Assembly: GCF_900107845.1 (NCBI RefSeq)
Contig: NZ_FNRM01000001.1
Location: 615,209-679,208 of the forward strand
DNA: 64,000 nucleotides
Direction of reading: 5' to 3'
Source of the DNA: Alkalimonas amylolytica
Lineage (GTDB): Bacteria > Pseudomonadota > Gammaproteobacteria > Enterobacterales > Alteromonadaceae
The position numbers and the translations under genes were made by a program. The notes below the pieces were generated by a model. That model was not told the DNA's origin. It did not search any database and saw nothing but the letters and a program-made list of their open reading frames with translations. Positions 34,334 through 43,243 of the stretch are shown piece after piece. Numbering within the stretch: the stretch's first letter is position 1; every line of letters begins with the position of its first letter.

Positions 34334-34603
34334 AATGCTTCCTTAAACGTATTCATTTGATTGAAATAAGTAAGATTGTTAGCAACGCATGGGATGAGTT
34401 CAGATGGCAATTCAAGCGATTAACAACGTTCATCTCAGTTCATCCACATCAATGATTCTCACTTAAAAAACAATTAATACAACAAGGAAGCTTGAATATC
34501 ACAACTTAATCATTAAATAATAACCATTATATCAGTCGCTAACTTGATGACTTTGCAAAGCAGTCAATTTCTGTGCAAAAAACAGACGATTGCTATCGCA
34601 GCC
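34334..34603. other. AT-rich leader and promoter region of the lanthipeptide operon
   Basis: This gene-free stretch is clearly AT-rich. It contains the candidate -10 at 34526-34531 and about 190 bases of likely 5' untranslated RNA before the precursor. I checked it for further precursor peptides with a leader and Cys-containing core on either strand and found none. Confidence 0.5.
34526..34534 (-). promoter_or_regulatory. Extended -10 promoter of the lanthipeptide operon
   Basis: On the minus strand the sequence reads TGATATAAT, a perfect TATAAT (34531 down to 34526) with the TGn extension. No good -35 is placed 17 bases upstream, as often with extended -10 promoters. Transcription would start near 34519. 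Confidence 0.5.
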
Positions 34604-34631
34604 ATAAAAAAGGGCAGCCCGAAAGCTGCCC
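34604..34631 (-). terminator. Rho-independent terminator of aceA
   Basis: On the minus strand GGGCAGC (34631-34625) pairs with GCTGCCC (34618-34612) around six bases and is followed by six T. It lies just after the aceA stop and separates aceA from the lanthipeptide operon. Confidence 0.85.
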
Positions 34632-34651
34632 AATCAAGCCCCAACCAAGGC

Positions 34652-36244
34652 CTAGAACTGGTTCATGGTGTTGTCTTTACCAGAGGCTTTTAGCGCTGCA
34701 TCACCCGAGAAGTACTCTTTGTGATCGTCACCCATGTCCGAACCGGCCATATTCTGATGCTTAACACAGGCGATTCCCTGGCGGATTTCTTTGCGCTGCA
34801 CCCCTTCGACATAACCCAGCATGCCAGCTTCACCAAAGTACTCTTTCGCCAGGTTATCGGTCGAAAGGGCTGCCGTATGGTAGGTTGGCAAGGTGATCAG
34901 GTGATGGAAAATTCCGGCCTCGCGGGCACCATCGGCCTGGAAAGTCTGAATACGACGGTCGGCTTCAATCGCCAGCTCTGTGCTATCGTATTCAGCGCTC
35001 ATCAGTTTGACGCGATCATAGGCCGACACATCTTTGCCTTCCTGCTGCCAGCCATCGAACACCTGCTGACGGAAGTTCAGCGTCCAGTTAAAGGATGGGC
35101 TGTTGTTGTACACCAGCTTGGCATTAGGCACCACTTCACGGATCCGGTTTACCATGGCTGCGATTTGGCCAACATGTGGTTTTTCGGTTTCAATCCACAG
35201 CAAGTCGGCACCGTGCTGCAAAGAGGTAATGCAATCCAGAACCACCCGATCTTCGCCGCTGCCTGGGCGAAACTGGAACAGACCACTGGCAAGGCGTTTT
35301 GGCTTTAACAGCTTGCCATTGGCTTTTACCACCACATCGCCATTGGCAATGTCATCGGCGCTTTGCACGTAGTCGCCATCCAGGAAACTGTTGTACAGAT
35401 CACCCAGATCACCCGGCTCTTTGGTCACGGCGATTTGCTTGGTCAGACCGGCACCCAAAGAGTCGGTGCGGGCCACAATGACACCATCCGGTACGCCAAG
35501 CTCTAAGAAGGCGTAACGCACAGCGCGGATCTTGGCCAGGAAATCAGCATGTGGCACCGTCACCTTGCCATCCTGGTGACCACATTGTTTTTCGTCCGAC
35601 ACCTGGTTTTCGATCTGAATGCAGCAAGCACCAGCTTCAATCATTTTCTTTGCCAGCAGGTAAGTGGCTTCTTCGTTGCCAAAGCCGGCATCAATATCGG
35701 CAATGATAGGCACGATATGAGTTTGGTGGTTATCGATTTGCTGCTGCAACTCTGCCGCTTTGGCAGTATCACCAGCGGCTTTGGCAGCATCCAGCTGACG
35801 GAATAAGCCACCCAGCTCACGGGCATCGGCCTGGCGTAAGAAGGTATAGAGTTCTTCAATCAGCATTGGCACTGCGGTTTTTTCATGCATCGACTGATCC
35901 GGCAATGGACCGAACTCCGAACGCAGCGCTGCAATCATCCAACCCGAAAGGTACAGGTATTTTTTATGGGTATTGCCAAAATGTTTTTTGATGGCAATCA
36001 TCTTTTGCTGGCCAATAAAGCCATGCCAGCAGCCCAGCGACTGAGTGTACTGACTGCTATCAGCATCGTAGTCAGCCATGTCGCGGCGCATAATGCCGGC
36101 AGTGTAACGGGCAATATCCAGCCCGGTCTGAAAACGGTTTTGCAGTGCCATACGGGCGGCATATTCCGGGCTGATTTCCTGCCAGCTGCTGTCTTTGCTG
36201 CCGATCAGGGTGGCGAATTGGTCCAGGGTGCTTTGGTAAGTCAT
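34652..36244 (-). CDS. aceA: Isocitrate lyase, long form
   Basis: Isocitrate lyase splits isocitrate to succinate and glyoxylate, which permits growth on acetate and fatty acids. The 530 residues match the long Pseudomonas-type form. The active-site motif is present as EKQCGHQDGK with the catalytic Cys, following CCIQIENQV, and IIADIDAGFGNEE binds the metal-substrate complex. GAGGAAG lies 6 bases upstream. No malate synthase gene is adjacent. A CrbR-like regulator lies 330 bases upstream on the same strand, fitting acetate control. Confidence 0.96.
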   Translation of the reverse strand: MTYQSTLDQFATLIGSKDSSWQEISPEYAARMALQNRFQTGLDIARYTAGIMRRDMADYDADSSQYTQSLGCWHGFIGQQKMIAIKKHFGNTHKKYLYLSGWMIAALRSEFGPLPDQSMHEKTAVPMLIEELYTFLRQADARELGGLFRQLDAAKAAGDTAKAAELQQQIDNHQTHIVPIIADIDAGFGNEEATYLLAKKMIEAGACCIQIENQVSDEKQCGHQDGKVTVPHADFLAKIRAVRYAFLELGVPDGVIVARTDSLGAGLTKQIAVTKEPGDLGDLYNSFLDGDYVQSADDIANGDVVVKANGKLLKPKRLASGLFQFRPGSGEDRVVLDCITSLQHGADLLWIETEKPHVGQIAAMVNRIREVVPNAKLVYNNSPSFNWTLNFRQQVFDGWQQEGKDVSAYDRVKLMSAEYDSTELAIEADRRIQTFQADGAREAGIFHHLITLPTYHTAALSTDNLAKEYFGEAGMLGYVEGVQRKEIRQGIACVKHQNMAGSDMGDDHKEYFSGDAALKASGKDNTMNQF

Positions 36245-36574
36245 GGGATCTTCCTCAGGGCTTTTGGCTGTTGTGATTTTAATCTAGCCCTGTTCGAACC
36301 ATAAATGAAATCAATAAATACCATCCCTGACATTCATTAGAAATATGGCGCTAAAGTGATTTAAAGCCTGTAGCTTCATCAGCCAAAGATAGTGCAAGTA
36401 GTTGATGATAAATGAGAAAACAAATATAAGCGTGAGCGCTCCTCTCGAAGCCATGTCGTTAAACATAGCTCACGCCAAGCAACGGCGGTCTGGGACAGCA
36501 TTTTTACCGTGAAAAGTGACGATTGCCATAATTTTGCTGAATGCATAGCATCACCGACATTGATTGTAAGAATA
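36245..36574. other. Intergenic region between the response regulator and aceA
   Basis: The 330 bases must contain the aceA promoter. A minus-strand frame through here is a continuation shadow of the regulator gene in another frame and is not coding-like. I could not identify a clear -35/-10 pair or a palindrome of known type. Confidence 0.4.
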
Positions 36575-37225
36575 TCAGGAGTGACTGTCAGGCAGCTTGA
36601 GCTTTTCGAATAGAATACCGGCCTGGGTGCGGTTATTGACATTGAGCTTGCGCAAAATGGCAGACACATGCTGCTTGATGGTGGTTTCCTGCACATTCAT
36701 CTCATAAGCGATTTGCTTGTTTAATAAGCCATCGGCGATCATCTTCAGCACCCGAAACTGCTGCGGCGTTAGTTGCTCCAGCCGGTTGGCAAAATCATCA
36801 TCAATCAAACTGGTGGCATCGGCCACTTCCTGACTAAGCTCGGCAGGTAACCAGGTATCGCCCTGCTGCACAGCGTCGATGGCAGCAGACATCAGCTCCA
36901 GCGGTGCCGACTTGGGCACATAGGCAGCAGCCCCTAGTTGCATCGCCTGCTTGATCACCGCAGGCTCCTCAACCGCCGACACCATCAGCACGGTCACATC
37001 CGGGTACTCGGTACGCAAAGCCGTTAACCCGGCAAAACCATCGGCGCCAGGCATTTTTAAATCAAGGAAAATCAGGCTGGTATCCGGGTGCTGGCGCAAT
37101 AAAGCCCAGACCCTTTCCATGTTCTCGGCCTGCAGCAAAAGCGCCTGGTCGCCCAAAATGGTTTGGGCAGCCTGTGACAGGGCAACACGAAACAACGGGT
37201 GATCATCAGCAATGATGGCAATCAT
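36575..37225 (-). CDS. crbR: LuxR-family response regulator, CrbR-like
   Basis: A two-domain regulator of about 216 residues. The receiver begins MIAIIADDHPLFR, with the phosphoacceptor Asp in LIFLDLKMPGADG, followed by VSAVEEPA and YVPKSAP. The C-terminal NarL/LuxR helix-turn-helix is LTPQQFRVLKMIADGLLNKQIAYEMNVQETTIKQHVSAI. The start at 37225 is chosen because it begins the receiver fold; upstream in-frame ATGs add non-conserved residues. Its likely kinase is the CrbS-like protein at 25447, an inference from family pairing. It may be co-transcribed with the TonB receptor gene upstream. Confidence 0.85.
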   Translation of the reverse strand: MIAIIADDHPLFRVALSQAAQTILGDQALLLQAENMERVWALLRQHPDTSLIFLDLKMPGADGFAGLTALRTEYPDVTVLMVSAVEEPAVIKQAMQLGAAAYVPKSAPLELMSAAIDAVQQGDTWLPAELSQEVADATSLIDDDFANRLEQLTPQQFRVLKMIADGLLNKQIAYEMNVQETTIKQHVSAILRKLNVNNRTQAGILFEKLKLPDSHS

Positions 37226-37313
37226 GGCAGCTCTTGGTTCAGGTTCATGAGAAGGTAAAGCTATCATAGCCGGAACTGCCCTTAGCAGTACAGTTCCGGC
37301 CATCGTTGCAGGC

Positions 37314-39635
37314 TTAGAAACGGTAACCCACCGTCAGACTGATGGTGCGAGGCGCGTCGTAGTAACCAATCAGGGTGTTGTCACCACCCAGGCCGGGTAC
37401 AAAGCTGCCATCATCCGCCACCGAGATAAAGGCATAGTTCCCCACCAGATACTGCTTATCGGTCAGGTTTTTACCATGCAGACCGACGGTCCAATGACCA
37501 TCGGCACTCAACCAGTTCACCGACAGGTTCAGCAAGCCATAGCTGCTTTGCTCCAGCAGGTTGTTCAGCTCGGTCAGGGCGTACTTGCTGCGGTAATGGT
37601 AGTTGCCGTTAAAGATCAGATCACCACCGGAGGCCAGCTGCATTTCATAGCTAAACCCCAGATTCGCAGTGGTTTTCGGCGTATTGGTCACCACAAAACT
37701 ATCGGTAATATCTACCTGGCCGCCTGTGCTTGGATCAAAACTAAACACATTTTTAAACTTCGCATCAATCAAGCCCAAACTGCCATACACTTGCAAGTTA
37801 CGACTGGCCATCCAGGTAAACTCAAACTCAGCACCGGTGGCATCGGACTGACCGACGTTACCCAGCCGCTGATTCAGCACCGAAGCATCGTTCGGATCCG
37901 GGATCACCGAGATGTACTGGCGATCTTTGTGATCCAGCATAAACAAGGTGGCGTTCAGACGGAAGGTATTGGTTAAATCGCTTTTCATGCCAATTTCGTA
38001 CGACAGCACATCTTCCGGGTTGGCTGCAGGTTCCGCCCTTTCGGCCCGAGGATTAAAAGTACCGGATTTAAAGCCCTGACTGAAGCTGGCAAAAAACATG
38101 GTGTCCTGGCTGTACTGATATTCCACGCCAAGCTTCGGTGTCCACTTGCTCCAGCTGGCGCTGTCATCCAGCACGATCGGGGTTTGTAAACCATCCGGGC
38201 GCACATAACCTGGGATCCAGCCGGACTCCGGGTACACGGTATCAAAAATCAAACCATTGCGGACCAGCGCATCTTTTTTGTCCTTGGTGAAGCGCAGGCC
38301 TGCGGTAAGCGACCACTGATCGTTCAGTTGGTAGGAACCCTGGGCATACGCAGCCGAGCTATCACTGTCGCTGCAACCGGCCACTTCCCGGGTTAAACCC
38401 GGGGTGCCAAAGGCGGTTTGACCCAACACTTCCAGAATGGCATCAAAAACACCGCAGGATTCAGAGGTGTAGTAATACAAACCTGACACCAGATTGAGGT
38501 TGTCGGTACGGTAATTCAGCTGCAGTTCCTGGGTAAACCACTTATCCTCGTAGATAGCCGGCACATCGAAAATCCGCAACGGCGTATTATCAAAGTCAAT
38601 ATTTACCGGTGAGTAGTTTTCACGGCGCGACGTAATGGATTTCAGGCTCAGGCTGTCGTTGACGGTCCAGTCCAACAACAAGCTCACCCCTTCGGTTTCT
38701 ACCCTGGTCCAGGTTGGCAAGCTGGTGTACGAATCGTACACGCTATCCGGTACAGGCGCATCCGTCAGTAAGCTTGGCAGCAAGCGGAAGCCCCCTTTGG
38801 AGTTCGACTTATCATCGGTCTTATCGTAGCTCAGCCGCATAAAGAAATTATCGACCGGGCGATACTCCAAAGTGGCACGGAAAGCCTGGATGTCTTTGTT
38901 GTAGTTTTCTTTATCCTGGTTGGCTAAATCAGAAATCAGAAACTCACCATAGCCATCGCGTTGCAGATTGGCATAGCCGATGCCCAGATAGAGCTGATCC
39001 TGGATCAGTGGCAATTGGCCCGTCACTTTCACATCGCGCTGATTAAAACTGCCAACGGTGCCACTGATAGCAAATTCGGTATCGCCGGTCATTTGCTTGG
39101 TCACGTATTTCACGGCGCCACCTATGGTGTTCTTACCATACAGCGTGCCTTGTGGGCCGCGCAGTACTTCCACCCGCTCAATATTCAGAATATCCAGTAC
39201 AGCGCCTTGTGGCCGCGCAACATAGACATCATCGATGTAAATACCGACTCCAGGCTCATACCCCCACAGCGGATCCTCCTGGCCCACACCACGGATAAAA
39301 GCGGTTAAAGTCGAGTTGGTTCCCCGGCTTTGCTGCAAGGTGGTATTGGGTGAGAACTGCTGAACTTCAATAATGGTGGATAGACCACGCTGCAAAATAT
39401 CATCTTCACCAATCGAGGTTACCGCCACCGGCACCCGCTGTAAATTCTCGACTGTGCGACGTGCTGTGACTTCGATGCGCTCTAACCGCAGCTCAGTCTC
39501 TGCTGTATTTTCGTCGTCTGCAGCGATAGCTGTTGTGGCGATAATTCCGGTACTCACCGCCAAAGCCAAAGCGCTCAATGTAAATCCCCGTCTTGCTGCA
39601 GTGCTGTTTTTTAGTTTTTCGTTCGTTGCCATCAT
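37314..39635 (-). CDS. TonB-dependent receptor
   Basis: The 773-residue protein has a signal peptide (TLSALALAVSTGIIATTAIA), an N-terminal TonB-box-like segment (LERIEVTARR), the plug domain (IEVQQFSPNT...VEVLRGPQGTLYGKNTIGGAV) and a barrel ending SLTVGYRF. The plug and barrel resemble the pesticin/catecholate-like receptors used for nutrients of many kinds. AGGAG precedes two adjacent ATG codons; 39635 and 39632 are both possible. It is divergent from the GntP-type permease and lies upstream of the CrbR-like regulator. Substrate unknown; no Fur box seen. Confidence 0.9.
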   Translation of the reverse strand: MMATNEKLKNSTAARRGFTLSALALAVSTGIIATTAIAADDENTAETELRLERIEVTARRTVENLQRVPVAVTSIGEDDILQRGLSTIIEVQQFSPNTTLQQSRGTNSTLTAFIRGVGQEDPLWGYEPGVGIYIDDVYVARPQGAVLDILNIERVEVLRGPQGTLYGKNTIGGAVKYVTKQMTGDTEFAISGTVGSFNQRDVKVTGQLPLIQDQLYLGIGYANLQRDGYGEFLISDLANQDKENYNKDIQAFRATLEYRPVDNFFMRLSYDKTDDKSNSKGGFRLLPSLLTDAPVPDSVYDSYTSLPTWTRVETEGVSLLLDWTVNDSLSLKSITSRRENYSPVNIDFDNTPLRIFDVPAIYEDKWFTQELQLNYRTDNLNLVSGLYYYTSESCGVFDAILEVLGQTAFGTPGLTREVAGCSDSDSSAAYAQGSYQLNDQWSLTAGLRFTKDKKDALVRNGLIFDTVYPESGWIPGYVRPDGLQTPIVLDDSASWSKWTPKLGVEYQYSQDTMFFASFSQGFKSGTFNPRAERAEPAANPEDVLSYEIGMKSDLTNTFRLNATLFMLDHKDRQYISVIPDPNDASVLNQRLGNVGQSDATGAEFEFTWMASRNLQVYGSLGLIDAKFKNVFSFDPSTGGQVDITDSFVVTNTPKTTANLGFSYEMQLASGGDLIFNGNYHYRSKYALTELNNLLEQSSYGLLNLSVNWLSADGHWTVGLHGKNLTDKQYLVGNYAFISVADDGSFVPGLGGDNTLIGYYDAPRTISLTVGYRF

Positions 39636-39770
39636 GGCTCTCCTGCTGAGTCGTTAACAATACGCTTCTACTGTAGGCCTAAATGCAGAATTTTTAACCT
39701 GTACCTTAGTACTATGGCTTGAGGGCTGTTGTTGTATCACACTGAATCAAAATACAACGAGGAATTTTGC

Positions 39771-41072
39771 ATGCTGGGGTTATTCGGCTTGATCCTTGGG
39801 TTGCTGCTGCTGATCGTGTTAACCATGCGCGGCTTCAACCTCTTTATTACCGCACCACTGTGTGCCTTGCTGGTGGCCGCTACCAATGGCATTCCTTTTT
39901 GGGATATCGCCGACAAAGTGGACTTTGTTCATGGGTACATGACTGGTTTCTCCGGTTTTGTTGCCGCCTGGTTTTTGATGTTTTTGCTTGGCTCTTTGTT
40001 CGGCAAGCTGATGGAGCACACCGGTGCTGCCGATGCCGTAGCGCTTGCCATTGTCAAACGTATTGGACATACCCGGGCTGTGCTGGCCGTGGTAATGGCC
40101 TGTGCAGTACTCACCTACGGCGGCGTCAGTGTCTTTGTGGTGGCCTTTTCTGCCTACCCAATGGCAGTCAGTTTATTTAAAGGTGCCAACCTACCCAGAC
40201 GCTTTATTCCGGCAGCACTGGCACTTGGCTCAGTCACTTTTACCATGACCTCGGCCGGCTCACCGGAAATTCAGAACTGGATCCCTATCCCTTATCTTGG
40301 CACCACCCCTTATGCCGGCTGGGAAGTCAGCCTGGTGGTAGCTGTTATTATGGCCATCAGCGGTTACATGAGCCTGATGTGGATGATTCGAAAAGCCGTG
40401 GCCAAAGGCGAGCACTTTATTCAGCGCGCCAGCGATCCTGTGGTCGAAGATCGCAGTCTGCCTAATCCGATCTTTGGTATTATCCCACTGCTGGTGGTGC
40501 TAACACTATCGTTCTTTTTGCATGAATCTCTGCAGCAAGCAGCGCTGATTGTCGCCCTGGCTGGCGGAGTCAGCAGTTTGTACCTGCTGAATATGAAGTT
40601 TTTACGCAATCCGGCGGCCGCCACCAATGAAGGCGTACTGGGCGCCTTGCTGGCTATTGGCAACACAGCAGCGGTGGTGGGCTTTGGTAGCGTTGCCAGG
40701 CTAACACCTGCCTTTGCCGGCGTGGTGGACACCATGACTCATCTGCCTGGCCCTGAACTGCTCGGGGCCGCGGTAGCGGTCAGTGTGATCGCAGGTCTGA
40801 CCGGCTCGGCCTCTGGCGGCCAAGCCATAGCGCTACCGGAAATCGCCCCAACCTATCTTGATCGTGGCGTTGATCCTGAGCAGCTGCACCGGGTAGTCGC
40901 GATTTCATCCGGCGCGCTCGATTCTTTGCCGCATAATGGCTACGTGGTCACTACCATCCGTGCTATCTGTGGTGAAACGCACCAGAATGCCTACTGGCCG
41001 GTTGCTGTCGTCAGCGTACTGGTGCCTTTGGTCGGTGTCTTTATCGCCATTGGCCTGTTTCAGTTATTTTAA
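39771..41072 (+). CDS. GntP-family permease
   Basis: The 433-residue membrane protein has about 12 hydrophobic segments and the GntP-family features GYMTGFSGFVAAWFLMFLLGSLFGKLME and GLTGSASGGQAIALPEIAPTYL near the C-terminus. The family carries gluconate, and related branches carry hydroxy acids such as 3-hydroxybutyrate. The start at 39771 (MLGLFGLIL) has GAGGA 7 bases upstream; an ATG at 39729 has no ribosome site. A secreted hydrolase gene follows after 11 bases, so the two are co-transcribed and the permease may carry the product. Confidence 0.87.
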   Translation: MLGLFGLILGLLLLIVLTMRGFNLFITAPLCALLVAATNGIPFWDIADKVDFVHGYMTGFSGFVAAWFLMFLLGSLFGKLMEHTGAADAVALAIVKRIGHTRAVLAVVMACAVLTYGGVSVFVVAFSAYPMAVSLFKGANLPRRFIPAALALGSVTFTMTSAGSPEIQNWIPIPYLGTTPYAGWEVSLVVAVIMAISGYMSLMWMIRKAVAKGEHFIQRASDPVVEDRSLPNPIFGIIPLLVVLTLSFFLHESLQQAALIVALAGGVSSLYLLNMKFLRNPAAATNEGVLGALLAIGNTAAVVGFGSVARLTPAFAGVVDTMTHLPGPELLGAAVAVSVIAGLTGSASGGQAIALPEIAPTYLDRGVDPEQLHRVVAISSGALDSLPHNGYVVTTIRAICGETHQNAYWPVAVVSVLVPLVGVFIAIGLFQLF

Positions 41073-41083
41073 GGAGAAACCCC

Positions 41084-42244
41084 ATGCTGTTACGGATTCT
41101 GTTCCTTAGCGCTTTGTTGTTCAGTGGCCTTACGCAGGCCATGTTGGTAGAAAAGCAGCGTTTTGAAATTGCTAAGTTTACCACCGAGAACGGCCAGCTG
41201 ATTGCACCGGTTCAGGTTGGCTGGGAAGCTTATGGTCAGCTGAACGAAGCCAAAGACAATGTGATCTTAATTACCCACTTTTTCTCCGGCAGCTCGCATG
41301 CCGCCGGCAAGTACAGTGAAGAGGATGCCCTGCCCGGCTACTGGGACAACATCATTGGGCCAGGTAAAGCCATTGATACCGATCGGTTTTATGTCATTAG
41401 TGTCGATACTTTGGTCAATGCCAATGTGTTTGATCCCAATGTGATTACTACCGGGCCCGCCACCATCAACCCGGCCACCGGCAAGCCTTGGGGGCTGGAC
41501 TTTCCGGTGGTGACCATTGGTGACTTTGTCGAAGTACAAAAAGCCCTGCTCGACAGTCTCGGCATTGAGCGCCTGTACGCAGTGATTGGCGCATCGATGG
41601 GTTCCTTTCAAGCCATCGAATGGGCCACCCGCTATCCGGAGCGGGTGGAGCGATTGGTACCGGTCATTGGTACTGCCTTTATCGATGCCTGGGCTGCAGT
41701 GCGGCTGGAGCGCTGGGCTTACCCGATTAAAGCCGACCCGGCCTGGAAAAACGGGGATTATTATGCCACCGGGCAACCCACTGAAGGCCTGATCACTGCC
41801 CTCTCCTACATTATTCAGGATGCGGTCTACCCGACCGGCTTTAACCTGCGCTACCCGGCACCTTTCACCGATGCAGCACCCCATCAGGATATTCGGGCCA
41901 GCTTCTCGGCCTGGCAGCAACTGCGCGAGCATGCTGCGGTCCGGGCGGCCTATCAGGATGCCAATCATATTCTGTATCTGGTACGCGCTTCCCAGCTGTT
42001 TCGTGCCGGCATGGGCGACAACTGGCAGGCGGCCCTGAAGCGAGTACAGGCCCGCACCTTGCTACTACCAGCTACCGGTGATCAACTGCTGCTGCCACAA
42101 ATGAGCCGAACCACACAGCAGGCGCTGGAAGCGGCCGGCAAAGAGGTGCACTACCATGAGATCCCGGGCATCTGGGGCCATCTGGATGGCGTAGTCGGCA
42201 TGCCAGCCGTAGCGGAGGTACTCAGCGAATTCCTGCAGCAATAA
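41084..42244 (+). CDS. Secreted alpha/beta hydrolase of the homoserine O-acetyltransferase (MetX) family
   Basis: The sequence follows MetX: THFFSGSSHAAG, the nucleophile elbow GASMGSFQA, Asp in LLLPATGDQLL and His in GIWGHLDG. However, it starts with a signal peptide (MLLRILFLSALLFSGLTQA), so a biosynthetic acyltransferase role in the cytoplasm is unlikely. MetX itself has GGSMGGMQ at the elbow; the change supports a different function, probably ester hydrolysis outside. A GntP-type permease gene precedes it by 11 bases and a stem-loop terminator follows. Confidence 0.85.
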   Translation: MLLRILFLSALLFSGLTQAMLVEKQRFEIAKFTTENGQLIAPVQVGWEAYGQLNEAKDNVILITHFFSGSSHAAGKYSEEDALPGYWDNIIGPGKAIDTDRFYVISVDTLVNANVFDPNVITTGPATINPATGKPWGLDFPVVTIGDFVEVQKALLDSLGIERLYAVIGASMGSFQAIEWATRYPERVERLVPVIGTAFIDAWAAVRLERWAYPIKADPAWKNGDYYATGQPTEGLITALSYIIQDAVYPTGFNLRYPAPFTDAAPHQDIRASFSAWQQLREHAAVRAAYQDANHILYLVRASQLFRAGMGDNWQAALKRVQARTLLLPATGDQLLLPQMSRTTQQALEAAGKEVHYHEIPGIWGHLDGVVGMPAVAEVLSEFLQQ

Positions 42245-42280
42245 TTGTTCATCATATTTTTTCACTGCTTTGCCCACTTT

Positions 42281-42305
42281 GACGCCCTTCGGGGCGTCTT
42301 TCTTT
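42281..42305 (+). terminator. Terminator after the hydrolase gene
   Basis: GACGCCC (42281-42287), loop TTCG, GGGCGTC (42292-42298), then TTTCTTT. The TTCG tetraloop makes this a stable hairpin. Confidence 0.8.
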
Positions 42306-42374
42306 ATCTGCCCTCAAAAACACCTTGGCGAACTTCTGCCATACTTACGGCATGTTCAGTCTTTGGTGCTGTGA

Positions 42375-43175
42375 ATGAAATCACTCTGTGCAGGCATTGT
42401 GCTACTGCTATCCAGTTGGTTGCTCTGGGCTGAGCCCATTCTGCTGGCCAGTTCAGATTACACGCCCCATACCGGAGAGCATTTACCGGAGGGGGGCGCT
42501 CTTACGGCCATTGTGCAGGCAGCCTTTGACATTATGGGTCAAGAGGTGGAGATCCATTACATGCCCTTTGCACGAGCCATGCAGGCTACCCGGCTGGGAC
42601 AATACGCCGGCATCATTGGTGTTAAATATACCCCTGAGCGTGAGCTGGATTTTTATTTTCCTGAGCCTGTTTATGACACTTCCATTGTATTTTTTAAACG
42701 GCGCAATCAGGATTTTGACTTCGAGTCCTATCTCGATCTGGTGCATCTAGGCGTTCGTTATGGCTCTGTGCTGGGCTATTCACATCCGGAGGGCTTGCTG
42801 GAAACCCGCATCCGCCATTACCAGGTGGCCACTGAAGAACAATTATTCCGCTTACTCAGTGCTGGCCGGGTCGACCTGATGGCAGGCGACAAATTAAACG
42901 GCATTTATCTGCTGTTGCATGAGTTTCCGGAGTTCAGCGCTCAGATTGATTGGCTGGAGCCACCCATTGAAACGCAGCCCTTGTACTTACTGTTCTCCCG
43001 TCAACATCCAAAGGCGCCTGAGCTGAACAAAGCCTTTAGTGCCGCCATTACTCAGTTAAAGCATTCCGGCGAGTTGGAGCGGATAAAAGATCGTTTATTA
43101 CCCAGTCTGCAGCAGTTGCAACAAAGCGGAACTTCAGTAAAGCCCCCCCAAGCCAACCAGAGCCAGGTACAGTGA
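42375..43175 (+). CDS. Periplasmic solute-binding protein, family 3 type
   Basis: The 266-residue protein has a signal peptide (MKSLCAGIVLLLSSWLLWAE) and the SBP_bac_3 pattern: TPHTGEHLPEGGALTAIVQAAF, IGVKYTPERELDFYFPEPVYD and VATEEQLFRLLSAGRVDLMAGD. The family binds amino acids or related molecules. No ABC permease genes lie next to it, and the neighbour downstream is a GGDEF-EAL protein. Such orphan binding proteins may pass a signal to a membrane receptor, but this is a guess. Confidence 0.85.
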   Translation: MKSLCAGIVLLLSSWLLWAEPILLASSDYTPHTGEHLPEGGALTAIVQAAFDIMGQEVEIHYMPFARAMQATRLGQYAGIIGVKYTPERELDFYFPEPVYDTSIVFFKRRNQDFDFESYLDLVHLGVRYGSVLGYSHPEGLLETRIRHYQVATEEQLFRLLSAGRVDLMAGDKLNGIYLLLHEFPEFSAQIDWLEPPIETQPLYLLFSRQHPKAPELNKAFSAAITQLKHSGELERIKDRLLPSLQQLQQSGTSVKPPQANQSQVQ

Positions 43176-43243
43176 TTGCACTTAACCGCCGCTTGCCTTA
43201 CTCTTGGTTGCTCAACTTTGCTTTGCCGGAGTAGCCTTCCCTA

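Noticed and set aside
34449-34465. Fur-like half-site (TGAGAATCATT on the minus strand) upstream of the precursor
   Set aside because: Only one half matches the Fur core, so iron control of the lanthipeptide operon is not supported.
34404-34466. 20-codon Ser-rich plus-strand frame near the lanthipeptide promoter
   Set aside because: No Cys, no leader motif and opposite strand to the operon, so not a second precursor.
41084-42244. Call as metX for methionine synthesis
   Set aside because: The signal peptide and changed nucleophile elbow argue against a cytoplasmic biosynthetic role.
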